A stretch of DNA of 5,302 nt from Clostridiales bacterium (GCA_019420405.1 JAHZHF010000216.1:1-5302); one strand, 5' to 3'. Counted from the first letter of the stretch, positions 1 through 5,098 are shown. Notes: generated from the sequence alone by a model not told the origin. Translations and numbers: made by a program.

Positions 1-1176
1 ACGTTCCCGGGCCGCCTGAGGATTTACTGCACAGTTGATCAGAGAATACTCCGCTACACGTCCCATACAGCCTTCCTGACAGGAAATGCAGGGACGAATC
101 TCGCCGGTACGGCCAGAGCGCAGCTTGTTACAATAGTCCGGGTCAGCCAGAAGCGGGCGCCCCAGATCAATCACATCGCAGACACCGTTTTCAATGGCTT
201 CCAGAGCCATATCAGGATTGTCCATACGTCCGGCGCAGAAGACGGGGATGCTGACAACATCCTTGACCATCTTACAGTAAGCACGGTACAGGCCTTTCTC
301 CTGATACATCGGCGGATGATTCCACCACCATGCATCATAGGTCCCCACATCTGTATCCAGAGCGTCGTAACCATAGGATTCCAGAAGTTTTGCGGCTTCC
401 AGACCTTCCTCTGTGTCACGCCCCATTTCTTTAAATTCCTCGCCGGGAAGCGCGCCGACACGCCAGTCCTTGATCATACTTTTGACACTGAAACGGAGAG
501 TGACCGGAAAATCTGCGCCGCAGCGTTCCTTAATTTCTTCCACTACCTCTTTTGCAAAACGAAGACGGTTTACGAGTGATCCGCCGTATTCATCCGTCCT
601 GTGGTTGAACATGGAGATGGCAAACTGATCCATCAGATAGCCCTCGTGGACAGCGTGGATCTGCACTCCGTCAAATCCGGCTCTCTTTGCGTGGAAAGCG
701 GCTTCACCGAACTGGCGCACAATAGCGTGGATCTCATCTGCACTGATTTCGCGGCAGATTTTATCAAGCCACCGGTGGGGGATCGGGGAGGGGGCGACGG
801 GCGGAATCTCCCCTACATTTGTCGGAATGGTGACACGGCCGAAACCGCCGCTTAACTGCAGGAAAATCTTGCTTCCGTATGCGTGGACACGTTCGGTCAT
901 CTCACGGCTTGTCTTTACAAAATTAACCGGTTTGTAGAGTGGGTTGGGAACCGTGGACGGATCCTGTTTTTCTACAACCTGGTCGAAGAATGTAACACCG
1001 GTGATAATCAGGCCGGTGCCGCCTTTGGCGCGTTCTACATAGTAGTCGATGCCGCGCTGGTTCCAGCCGCCGTTGGCGTCCGCAAGACCAAGCGGCCCCA
1101 TTGGCGCCATGGCAAAGCGGTTTTTTAGAGTGACGCTTCCCACTTTTACCGGGGAAAACAATTTCTTGTACTTCAT
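1..1176 (-). CDS. fldZ: 2-enoate reductase (Enr/FldZ family, Old Yellow Enzyme type), 3' end outside window
   Basis: This is an iron-sulfur flavoenzyme that reduces the C=C bond of 2-enoates such as cinnamate with NADH, as in reductive amino-acid (Stickland) fermentation. The frame stays open for 392 codons from ATG 1176 to the window edge. Family members are about 660-670 residues, so the C-terminal FAD/NAD(P)H half lies outside. Residues 1-350 form the FMN TIM barrel: FAMAPMGPLG at 21-30, the active-site segment HAVHEGYLMDQF at 174-185, then RTDEYGGS at 193-200, and the phosphate-binding end LGRPLLADP at 338-346. Cys363, 366, 370 and 382 form the CxxCx3Cx11C [4Fe-4S] motif. A good AAAGGAGA site (1181-1188) fixes the start. 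From memory, the sequence is closer to clostridial enoate reductase/FldZ than to BaiCD or FadH. The family is sure; the substrate, and therefore the symbol, is inferred. Confidence 0.9.
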   Translation of the reverse strand, partial: MKYKKLFSPVKVGSVTLKNRFAMAPMGPLGLADANGGWNQRGIDYYVERAKGGTGLIITGVTFFDQVVEKQDPSTVPNPLYKPVNFVKTSREMTERVHAYGSKIFLQLSGGFGRVTIPTNVGEIPPVAPSPIPHRWLDKICREISADEIHAIVRQFGEAAFHAKRAGFDGVQIHAVHEGYLMDQFAISMFNHRTDEYGGSLVNRLRFAKEVVEEIKERCGADFPVTLRFSVKSMIKDWRVGALPGEEFKEMGRDTEEGLEAAKLLESYGYDALDTDVGTYDAWWWNHPPMYQEKGLYRAYCKMVKDVVSIPVFCAGRMDNPDMALEAIENGVCDVIDLGRPLLADPDYCNKLRSGRTGEIRPCISCQEGCMGRVAEYSLINCAVNPQAARER

Positions 1177-1180
1177 GGTA

Positions 1181-1188
1181 TCTCCTTT
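1181..1188 (-). promoter_or_regulatory. Ribosome binding site of the enoate reductase
   Basis: On the minus strand this reads AAAGGAGA and ends four bases before ATG 1176. It supports that start over the internal Met codons at residues 23 and 26. Confidence 0.8.
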
Positions 1189-1208
1189 CCTGTCTGCCGT
1201 TCGCATTT

Positions 1209-1233
1209 GGTTTCCGCCGCGTATGAGGAAACC
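1209..1233 (-). repeat. Inverted repeat in the enoate reductase leader
   Basis: Perfect 7-bp arms, GGTTTCC (1209-1215) and GGAAACC (1227-1233), are separated by 11 bases. It lies 33-57 bases upstream of the enoate reductase ATG. It could be a leader hairpin in the mRNA or a protein-binding dyad. The sequence shows the symmetry only. Confidence 0.5.
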
Positions 1234-1284
1234 GTATCCTGCAGCCGGGGCTTCAGTTTTGTGGCAGAACTTTGTCTTTTTTTT

Positions 1285-1303
1285 ATCATACTACAGAAGT
1301 ATG
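1285..1303 (-). promoter_or_regulatory. Possible -10 and overlapping operator dyad for the enoate reductase
   Basis: The minus strand carries TATGAT (1285-1290), a fair -10 hexamer, with no recognisable -35 at 16-19 bp. The hexamer overlaps a perfect dyad, CATACT-ACAGA-AGTATG (1287-1303). A weak promoter overlapped by a dyad suggests control by a DNA-binding regulator, but no regulator gene is visible and this is inference. Confidence 0.35.
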
Positions 1304-1366
1304 GAAAGGGGATATCAGCGAATCGTTTCCCTGTAGAAACAAAAAGGGAATAGTCAAAAGCCGGTA

Positions 1367-1396
1367 TTGTGCCGGGAGGGTTCTCTTTGTTATAAT
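1367..1396 (+). promoter_or_regulatory. Sigma-A promoter of the phosphoribosyltransferase gene
   Basis: A perfect -10 TATAAT (1391-1396) is preceded by the extended -10 element TGT (1388-1390). The best -35 is TTGTGC (1367-1372) at an 18-bp spacing, which is weak, but an extended -10 tolerates that. Transcription would start near 1403 and give a leader of about 47 nt. Confidence 0.7.
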
Positions 1397-1449
1397 AAAG
1401 ACAGCAAAACATCGGACGAGATTAAAATCAGTAGAAGGGAGAGAAGCAT

Positions 1450-2091
1450 ATGGATGAAAGATTTGTAAATCTCAGATCGACGAAAAATCCGAAAGCACGC
1501 ATTAAGATGCTGGGAGGGCACTTTGCAACAAAGAATTCTCATGTCAATACCTATATTGACATGTCCACAGTAAAGACGAGACATAATAATGCGAGAGAGA
1601 CGGCGCGGACCCTGGCTGCGGAGTATATGACCAATACGATGGTAGATACGATTGTCTGCCTGAAGAATACGGAGATGATCGGAGCCTTTATGGCGGAAGC
1701 TCTTGCTGATACGAGCAATATGTCAATGAGTGCGGGAAATAATATCTCTGTCGTCACACCGGAGTTCGACTACACGGGGCAGATACTTTTCAGAGAGAAC
1801 AGCCAGAGAATGATTGAGGGGAAGCAGGTGATTGTCCTGACGGACTCTATGGCGACCGGAACGCTGACGATGCAGGCTATTGAATCTGTTATTTACTACA
1901 GTGGAACAGTGTGCGGCATCTGCGCAGTGTTCAGTTCGATATCAAAGGTGGCGGGAATGGAAGTGAAGACGATCTTTACCAGCTCGGACCTTCCGGGTTA
2001 TCATGTGTACAGCGCGCATGAGTGTCCGCTGTGCGATGCAGGGGTGAAGCTGGACGGGATCATCAACAGCTTCGGGTATGCGAGACTGTAG
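1450..2091 (+). CDS. Phosphoribosyltransferase-family protein with C-terminal CxxC
   Basis: The product is 213 residues, soluble, with no signal peptide or membrane segment. The best functional clue is VIVLTDSMATGT at 127-138, in the position and shape of the PRPP-binding loop of type I phosphoribosyltransferases (hydrophobic strand, two acidic residues, then TGGT/TGxT). Here one of the two acidic residues is replaced by Thr131, leaving Asp132. The C-terminus has CPLC (192-195) followed by DAGVKLDGIINSFGYARL, like a half zinc site or redox pair. The start is supported by AGGGAG (1436-1441) eight bases upstream. It is transcribed alone, divergent from the enoate reductase and convergent with rpsT. 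It may be labelled orotate phosphoribosyltransferase, but no other pyrimidine gene is nearby and the loop is atypical, so I would not assign a substrate. Confidence 0.85.
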   Translation: MDERFVNLRSTKNPKARIKMLGGHFATKNSHVNTYIDMSTVKTRHNNARETARTLAAEYMTNTMVDTIVCLKNTEMIGAFMAEALADTSNMSMSAGNNISVVTPEFDYTGQILFRENSQRMIEGKQVIVLTDSMATGTLTMQAIESVIYYSGTVCGICAVFSSISKVAGMEVKTIFTSSDLPGYHVYSAHECPLCDAGVKLDGIINSFGYARL

Positions 2092-2121
2092 AATCCCTGC
2101 GCATCTCCGCGGAGCGTTTAG

Positions 2122-2148
2122 TCAGAAGGGCGTCTTCCCCACTTCTGA
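2122..2148. repeat. Hairpin downstream of the phosphoribosyltransferase gene
   Basis: Perfect 7-bp arms, TCAGAAG (2122-2128) and CTTCTGA (2142-2148), surround 13 bases and can be extended by TTTA/TAAA pairing across one bulged G. There is no T-run on the plus strand, so it is not an intrinsic terminator by itself; it may help protect the 3' end. A separate 10-bp palindrome CTCCGCGGAG lies at 2105-2114. Confidence 0.45.
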
Positions 2149-2149
2149 T

Positions 2150-2198
2150 AAAAAAAGAGTCATTCGCCTGACGGTGCGGATGACTCTTTCATTTTAAA
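2150..2198. terminator. Bidirectional intrinsic terminator between convergent genes
   Basis: A 14-bp stem (2154-2167 with 2176-2189; one G-T pair, otherwise Watson-Crick) closes an 8-base loop. On the minus strand it is followed by seven consecutive T residues (complement of 2150-2156), a strong terminator for rpsT. On the plus strand it is followed by TTTCATTTT, a weaker tract that can stop the phosphoribosyltransferase transcript. Confidence 0.85.
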
Positions 2199-2220
2199 TT
2201 ATGATCTATGTCTATGATTA

Positions 2221-2484
2221 TTAAGCAATGCTGTTTACAGCTTTTGACAGACGAGAGATCTTTCTGGAAACAGTTTTCTTGTGGTAAACACCCTTGCTTC
2301 CTGCCTTTGTGATCTCAACGATCGCTGCGCGCAGAGCTGTCTTAGCAGCCTCGGCATCGTTCTGTGCAATTGCAGCGTCAACTTTCTTTACTGCTGTTTT
2401 CACTTTAGAACGGATTGCTTTGTTTCTTGCAGCCTTTGTCTCGTTTACTAAAATTCTTTTCTTAGCAGATTTAATGTTAGCCAA
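2221..2484 (-). CDS. rpsT: 30S ribosomal protein S20
   Basis: S20 binds 16S rRNA early in assembly of the small subunit. From the UUG at 2484 the product is 87 residues, the usual S20 length, beginning MANIKSAKKR. It is rich in Lys, Arg and Ala, mostly helical, and carries the typical NKAIRSKVKTAVKK stretch (21-34) and KKTVSRKISRLSKAVN (69-84). No ATG fits the family N-terminus: the frame runs on upstream, but that extension has no S20 similarity and would cross the ribosome binding site. GGAGG (2493-2497) lies eight bases before the UUG. The gene has its own promoter and terminator. A UUG start is also used by Escherichia coli rpsT, where S20 represses its own translation; similar control here is inference. 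Confidence 0.97.
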   Translation of the reverse strand: MANIKSAKKRILVNETKAARNKAIRSKVKTAVKKVDAAIAQNDAEAAKTALRAAIVEITKAGSKGVYHKKTVSRKISRLSKAVNSIA

Positions 2485-2492
2485 TCTGTACA

Positions 2493-2497
2493 CCTCC
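2493..2497 (-). promoter_or_regulatory. Ribosome binding site deciding the rpsT UUG start
   Basis: A perfect GGAGG on the minus strand ends eight bases before the UUG at 2484. This optimal spacing settles the start in favour of the rare initiation codon. Confidence 0.9.
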
Positions 2498-2529
2498 AAA
2501 TATATCATCAGCTTTACACTGTGGATCAT

Positions 2530-2572
2530 GTATTCCCGCAGATTCGGACACGGACGCTCCGCTGGAACATAC
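2530..2572 (-). other. rpsT: Foldable 5' leader of rpsT
   Basis: The predicted rpsT transcript starts near 2572, giving a leader of about 88 nt. Its first 43 bases can form an irregular hairpin: GTAT and ATAC pair at the base, then TTCC with GGGA, then GC with GC, with single-base bulges. An inner CGGA/TCCG stem is also possible. This is hand folding only and the structure is not matched to any known leader family. It could be an S20 autoregulatory element or simply a stabilising hairpin. Confidence 0.35.
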
Positions 2573-2578
2573 CTGTTT

Positions 2579-2607
2579 ATTTTATTCCAACCGGAAATAC
2601 TTGTCAA
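2579..2607 (-). promoter_or_regulatory. Strong sigma-A promoter of rpsT
   Basis: On the minus strand TTGACA (complement of 2602-2607) is a perfect -35. Exactly 17 bp later comes TAAAAT (complement of 2579-2584), one mismatch from the -10 consensus. Such a strong promoter is expected for a ribosomal protein gene. Confidence 0.9.
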
Positions 2608-2629
2608 TACATATTTTCAGAAATATTGA

Positions 2630-2637
2630 GAAAAATG
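2630..2637 (+). repeat. Left target-site duplication of the 164-bp element
   Basis: GAAAAATG abuts the left terminal inverted repeat and is repeated exactly and in the same orientation at 2802-2809, abutting the right one. Confidence 0.85.
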
Positions 2638-2651
2638 GTAACAGTTCAGCC
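2638..2651 (+). repeat. Left terminal inverted repeat of the element
   Basis: GTAACAGTTCAGCC is the exact reverse complement of 2788-2801. The GTAA tip matches the IS66-family end rule. Confidence 0.85.
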
Positions 2652-2652
2652 C

Positions 2653-2721
2653 GCGCCATTCGTAAAACCGCACTTCGTGCTGATTGCGGCTGCCGCCGCT
2701 GTTTTACTCATATACGGGCGC
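2653..2721 (+). repeat. First internal hairpin arm of the element
   Basis: Nested pairing is visible: GCGCC (2653-2657) with GGCGC (2717-2721), then GTAAAAC (2662-2668) with GTTTTAC (2701-2707). Inside these are two small hairpins, GCAC-TTC-GTGC (2670-2680) and GCGGC-TGCC-GCCGC (2686-2699). Confidence 0.6.
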
Positions 2722-2727
2722 TCAGCT

Positions 2728-2788
2728 CATAGGACTGCACGATCGAAAAATCATGCGAGCATGATTTTCTCTCACATACAGCCCTATG
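2728..2788 (+). repeat. Second internal hairpin arm of the element
   Basis: CATAGG (2728-2733) pairs with CCTATG (2783-2788), and CTG with CAG just inside. The arm encloses a perfect 10-bp inverted repeat, AAAATCATGC (2747-2756) and GCATGATTTT (2759-2768). The outer stem shares base 2788 with the right terminal repeat. Confidence 0.6.
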
Positions 2789-2801
2789 GCTGAACTGTTA
2801 C
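2788..2801 (-). repeat. Right terminal inverted repeat of the element
   Basis: GGCTGAACTGTTAC, the perfect reverse complement of the left end. Confidence 0.85.
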
Positions 2802-2809
2802 GAAAAATG
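2802..2809 (+). repeat. Right target-site duplication of the 164-bp element
   Basis: GAAAAATG, identical to 2630-2637. Joining base 2637 directly to base 2810 restores the presumed empty site. Confidence 0.85.
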
Positions 2810-2843
2810 ATATTGCGTAAAAACGGAAAGCGAGGAAGGGAAC

Positions 2844-3836
2844 ATGGTGAAAAATTACAGTGTGAGAACAGATCTTGCTCTTGAGGAGAAAGAACGGTTT
2901 GAGTCGGACAATGTGGAGATCCCCGGTGTTGTTCTTGAGGAAGAGTATGACCAGGAGAATGACATCCGCGTGACCCGTGTTGAGATCAGGACGGAGAATG
3001 GCGCGAAAGCGATGGGGAAGCCTACAGGGACGTATCTCACAGTGGAGACCCCGGACCTTGCGCTGCCGGACGAGGAAAAGCATATGGAAATTGCATCCAG
3101 ACTGTGTCGTTATATCAGCGAGCTGGTTGAAAAGCATAAAGGCGGATCGGAAAAACCGTGCGCGAAAGAGAAAGACCACTCAATTCTGGTAGTCGGTCTT
3201 GGAAACCGTGATGTGACTCCGGACGCTCTGGGACCTTATGTGGCGGATCATCTGAATGTAACGCGGCATATCGTGAAGGAATATGGAAAGTACGCCATGG
3301 GAATGGAAAACGTGGACATGGTGAGCGCCATCGTACCGGGAGTCATGGGACAGACCGGGATGGAGAGCGCGGAGATCGTTCGGGGGATCGTATCGGAAAC
3401 CCACCCGGATCTTGTCATTGCGGTAGATGCGCTTGCAGCCCGGAACAGCAGGAGATTAAACCGTACCGTGCAAATCGCGGATACGGGAATTCATCCGGGT
3501 TCCGGTGTTGGGAATCACCGTGTCGGAATGACAGAGGAGTCGCTCGGAGTACCGGTGATCGGGATTGGTGTTCCGACAGTGGTGGATGCGGCGACGATTG
3601 TCAATGATACGATGGAGAATTTTATCAATGCACTGGAATCCTCGGATTCGCTGAAGGGGGTAGGGGAGGTGCTCCGTTCCTACAATGCGGGAGAAAAGTA
3701 CGAGTTTGTAAAAGAACTGATCTCGCCCCATTTAAACGGAATGTTTGTGACTCCGAAAGATGTGGATGAAATGATCCACCAGATCAGCCATACGATCTCA
3801 GAGGCAATTAACATGCTGGGCGCACGGTCGAACTGA
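2844..3836 (+). CDS. gpr: Germination protease GPR (spore protease)
   Basis: GPR is made in the forespore as a zymogen and, during germination, degrades the small acid-soluble proteins that coat spore DNA. The 330-residue product is close to the usual family length (about 325-370). The N-terminus YSVRTDLALE (5-14) is the conserved propeptide region that GPR cuts from itself. The core has GLGNRDVTPDALGP (118-131), VPGVMGQTGMES (164-175), AVDALAAR (193-200), TGIHPGSGVGNHR (214-226) and GVPVIGIGVPTVVDA (235-249). GPR is an atypical aspartic protease (MEROPS A25) needing two Asp, 127 and 193 in Bacillus megaterium; Asp127 and Asp195 are the likely equivalents. GAGGAAGGG (2832-2840) precedes the ATG. 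It heads a pair with spoIIP. The family is normally read by forespore sigma factors; I could not place such a promoter because a transposable element ends 42 bp upstream. Confidence 0.97.
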   Translation: MVKNYSVRTDLALEEKERFESDNVEIPGVVLEEEYDQENDIRVTRVEIRTENGAKAMGKPTGTYLTVETPDLALPDEEKHMEIASRLCRYISELVEKHKGGSEKPCAKEKDHSILVVGLGNRDVTPDALGPYVADHLNVTRHIVKEYGKYAMGMENVDMVSAIVPGVMGQTGMESAEIVRGIVSETHPDLVIAVDALAARNSRRLNRTVQIADTGIHPGSGVGNHRVGMTEESLGVPVIGIGVPTVVDAATIVNDTMENFINALESSDSLKGVGEVLRSYNAGEKYEFVKELISPHLNGMFVTPKDVDEMIHQISHTISEAINMLGARSN

Positions 3837-3845
3837 ACACTGGAG

Positions 3846-3874
3846 ACATATCCGGGGAATGAAAGGCATACACT
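3846..3874 (+). promoter_or_regulatory. Sigma-E-like promoter for spoIIP
   Basis: CATACACT (3867-3874) matches the sigma-E -10 pattern CATAyAmT. It is preceded by ACATATC (3846-3852), close to the -35 pattern kmATATT, at a spacing of exactly 14 bp, as sigma-E promoters have. Bacillus subtilis spoIIP is a sigma-E mother-cell gene. Transcription would begin near 3880. The match is by eye. Confidence 0.6.
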
Positions 3875-3898
3875 TTCAGAAGGAAATGCCGGAAGGGG

Positions 3899-5098
3899 AT
3901 GCTGCCATATATGGAAGGAATAAAGCGAAAACCGTTCAGACAGCCAAAAGCGGCGGCATATGCCGTACTTCTGGCTGTCAGTGCGGTGTGGATCGGAGCG
4001 GAGGGATTCGGGGAAAGCTGGCGGTATGAATTTCAGGAAAAGCTCCTTACAAATGCGGAAGAAATGTACATGCCGGGGCTGTCCTACCTGAACCGTACCC
4101 CTGAAAAGGACGTGAATGAATTGGTCATGGGTCAGGCGCTTGGCTGGTTCCCACTGGCAGATTACGCATCGGACCATATCCAGGGAGAACAGCCGATCGA
4201 GGATGAGGAAACAGTTGCGAAAATACTGGAGGCGCAGGCAAATGACGAGAATGCAGTAGATGAAAACGGGAATCTGGTCGGTGAGCCGGACGAATCAGAA
4301 GCTGCGGTACAGACGGTGACTCCCACAGTCGATATGTCGATAGAGAAACTGAGAGACTTTGACTATCTTTTAAGTAATTTTTATACGGTAGACAGCTCCA
4401 CCATGATCGGTCCGGAGCAGCTTAACGCGGATGATCTCCTGGGGAGAAGTATGAAGATCGACAACACGACGGGGGGGCCCAAGATTCTGATTTTCCATAC
4501 TCATTCCCAGGAGGAGTTCGTGGATTCCACACCGGGAGATCCTGCAACGAGCATTGTAGGGGTGGGCGAGTATCTGACGCAGCTCTTAAATGAGAAGGGG
4601 ATTGAGACAATCCACGATACAGGAGTGTATGATATCATCAACGGACAGCTTGACCGGAGCAATGCATATGAAAATGCGGAAGCATCCGTGCGTCCGCTGA
4701 TCGAGGCGAATCCGACGCTGGAAGTGGCCATTGATCTGCACAGGGACGGTGTGGCAGAGGGGACGCACCTTGTGACGGAGATCAACGGGAAGCCGACGGC
4801 AAAGATCATGTACTTTAACGGGCTGAGCCGGTCCCGGACCAACGGAGATATTGACTATCTCTATAATCCTTACATACAGGATAACCTTGCCTTTTCCCTT
4901 CAGATGCAGCTGGCCTCGGAGAGCCTGTACCCGGGATTTGTCCGACATATCTATCTGAGAGCGTACAGGTACAATCTCCACCTGCTTCCCAAATCACTGC
5001 TGATCGAGGCCGGGGCGCAGACAAATACGGTGGAGGAAATGATGAATGCGATGGAGGTGCTGGCGGATACACTGTATCATGTGATTATGGAAGACTAG
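3899..5098 (+). CDS. spoIIP: Stage II sporulation protein P (SpoIIP), peptidoglycan amidase/endopeptidase
   Basis: SpoIIP works with SpoIID and SpoIIM at the septum, removing peptide stems from peptidoglycan so the mother cell can engulf the forespore. The 399-residue product has a short basic N-terminus, one membrane segment (about 19-35) and an acidic linker rich in Glu, Asp and Asn (95-140). The catalytic domain follows from about 190 to the end: KILIFHTHSQEEFVDS (195-210), VAIDLHRDG (276-284) and LLIEAG (367-372). His200, a Glu of QEE, His281 and Glu370 are the likely zinc ligands and catalytic Glu. The span drawn uses the first in-frame ATG; a stop lies at 3860-3862. GGAAGGGG (3891-3898) touches that ATG, so the in-frame ATG at 3911 (12 bases after it) is an equally good or better start, removing four residues. 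It follows gpr by 62 bp. Confidence 0.96.
   Translation: MLPYMEGIKRKPFRQPKAAAYAVLLAVSAVWIGAEGFGESWRYEFQEKLLTNAEEMYMPGLSYLNRTPEKDVNELVMGQALGWFPLADYASDHIQGEQPIEDEETVAKILEAQANDENAVDENGNLVGEPDESEAAVQTVTPTVDMSIEKLRDFDYLLSNFYTVDSSTMIGPEQLNADDLLGRSMKIDNTTGGPKILIFHTHSQEEFVDSTPGDPATSIVGVGEYLTQLLNEKGIETIHDTGVYDIINGQLDRSNAYENAEASVRPLIEANPTLEVAIDLHRDGVAEGTHLVTEINGKPTAKIMYFNGLSRSRTNGDIDYLYNPYIQDNLAFSLQMQLASESLYPGFVRHIYLRAYRYNLHLLPKSLLIEAGAQTNTVEEMMNAMEVLADTLYHVIMED

Larger units (their letters stand above)
2638..2801. mobile_element. 164-bp IS66-type MITE (non-autonomous transposable element)
   Basis: The element is bounded by perfect 14-bp inverted repeats (2638-2651 and 2788-2801) that begin GTAAC at the outer tips, and it is flanked by a perfect 8-bp direct repeat. 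IS66-family insertion sequences characteristically have ends starting 5'-GTAA-3' and duplicate 8 bp of target, so IS66-type mobilisation in trans is the best reading. There is no room for a transposase, and no open frame looks like one. Inside are two nested hairpin arms (2653-2721 and 2728-2788). The element lies between the rpsT promoter and gpr. That it is transposed DNA is well supported; the family assignment is from end sequence and duplication length only. Confidence 0.8.

Noticed and set aside
171..1128. Several open frames of 71-96 codons across the enoate reductase on both strands.
   Set aside because: They overlap a clear protein family in a different frame and have no independent support.
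1240..1290. A plus-strand terminator ending in the run of eight T at 1277-1284.
   Set aside because: No stable hairpin directly precedes the run (only about four pairs), and no plus-strand transcript is expected there.
1352..1357. TTGACT on the minus strand as the -35 of the enoate reductase promoter.
   Set aside because: It is a good -35, but the hexamers at 16-18 bp (TACAGG, ACAGGG, CAGGGA) are poor -10 sequences.
2485..2607. N-terminal extension of rpsT to an upstream ATG, giving a 128-residue product.
   Set aside because: S20 is 87 residues. The extension has no S20 similarity and covers the GGAGG site, the leader and the promoter.
2653..2788. A CRISPR-like repeat array or a riboswitch in the 164-bp segment.
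   Set aside because: There are no regularly spaced direct repeats and no recognised aptamer core. Terminal inverted repeats with a target duplication explain the boundaries better.
2294..2793. Plus-strand open frames across rpsT and the element.
   Set aside because: One is antisense to rpsT and the other runs through the rpsT promoter and the hairpins of the element. They lack family resemblance and good ribosome binding sites.
2774..2830. A sigma-G promoter for gpr using GCATG or ACATA as the -35, or CGTAAAA as the -10.
   Set aside because: Spacings or the -10 matches fail (GCATG is only 11 bp from CATACAG; CGTAAAA matches 5 of 7 with no proper -35). Not strong enough to list.
3680..4177. 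A 165-codon minus-strand frame over the gpr-spoIIP junction.
   Set aside because: It is antisense to two well-recognised genes, its translation is low in complexity and resembles no family, and it has no promoter or ribosome binding site that I can see.
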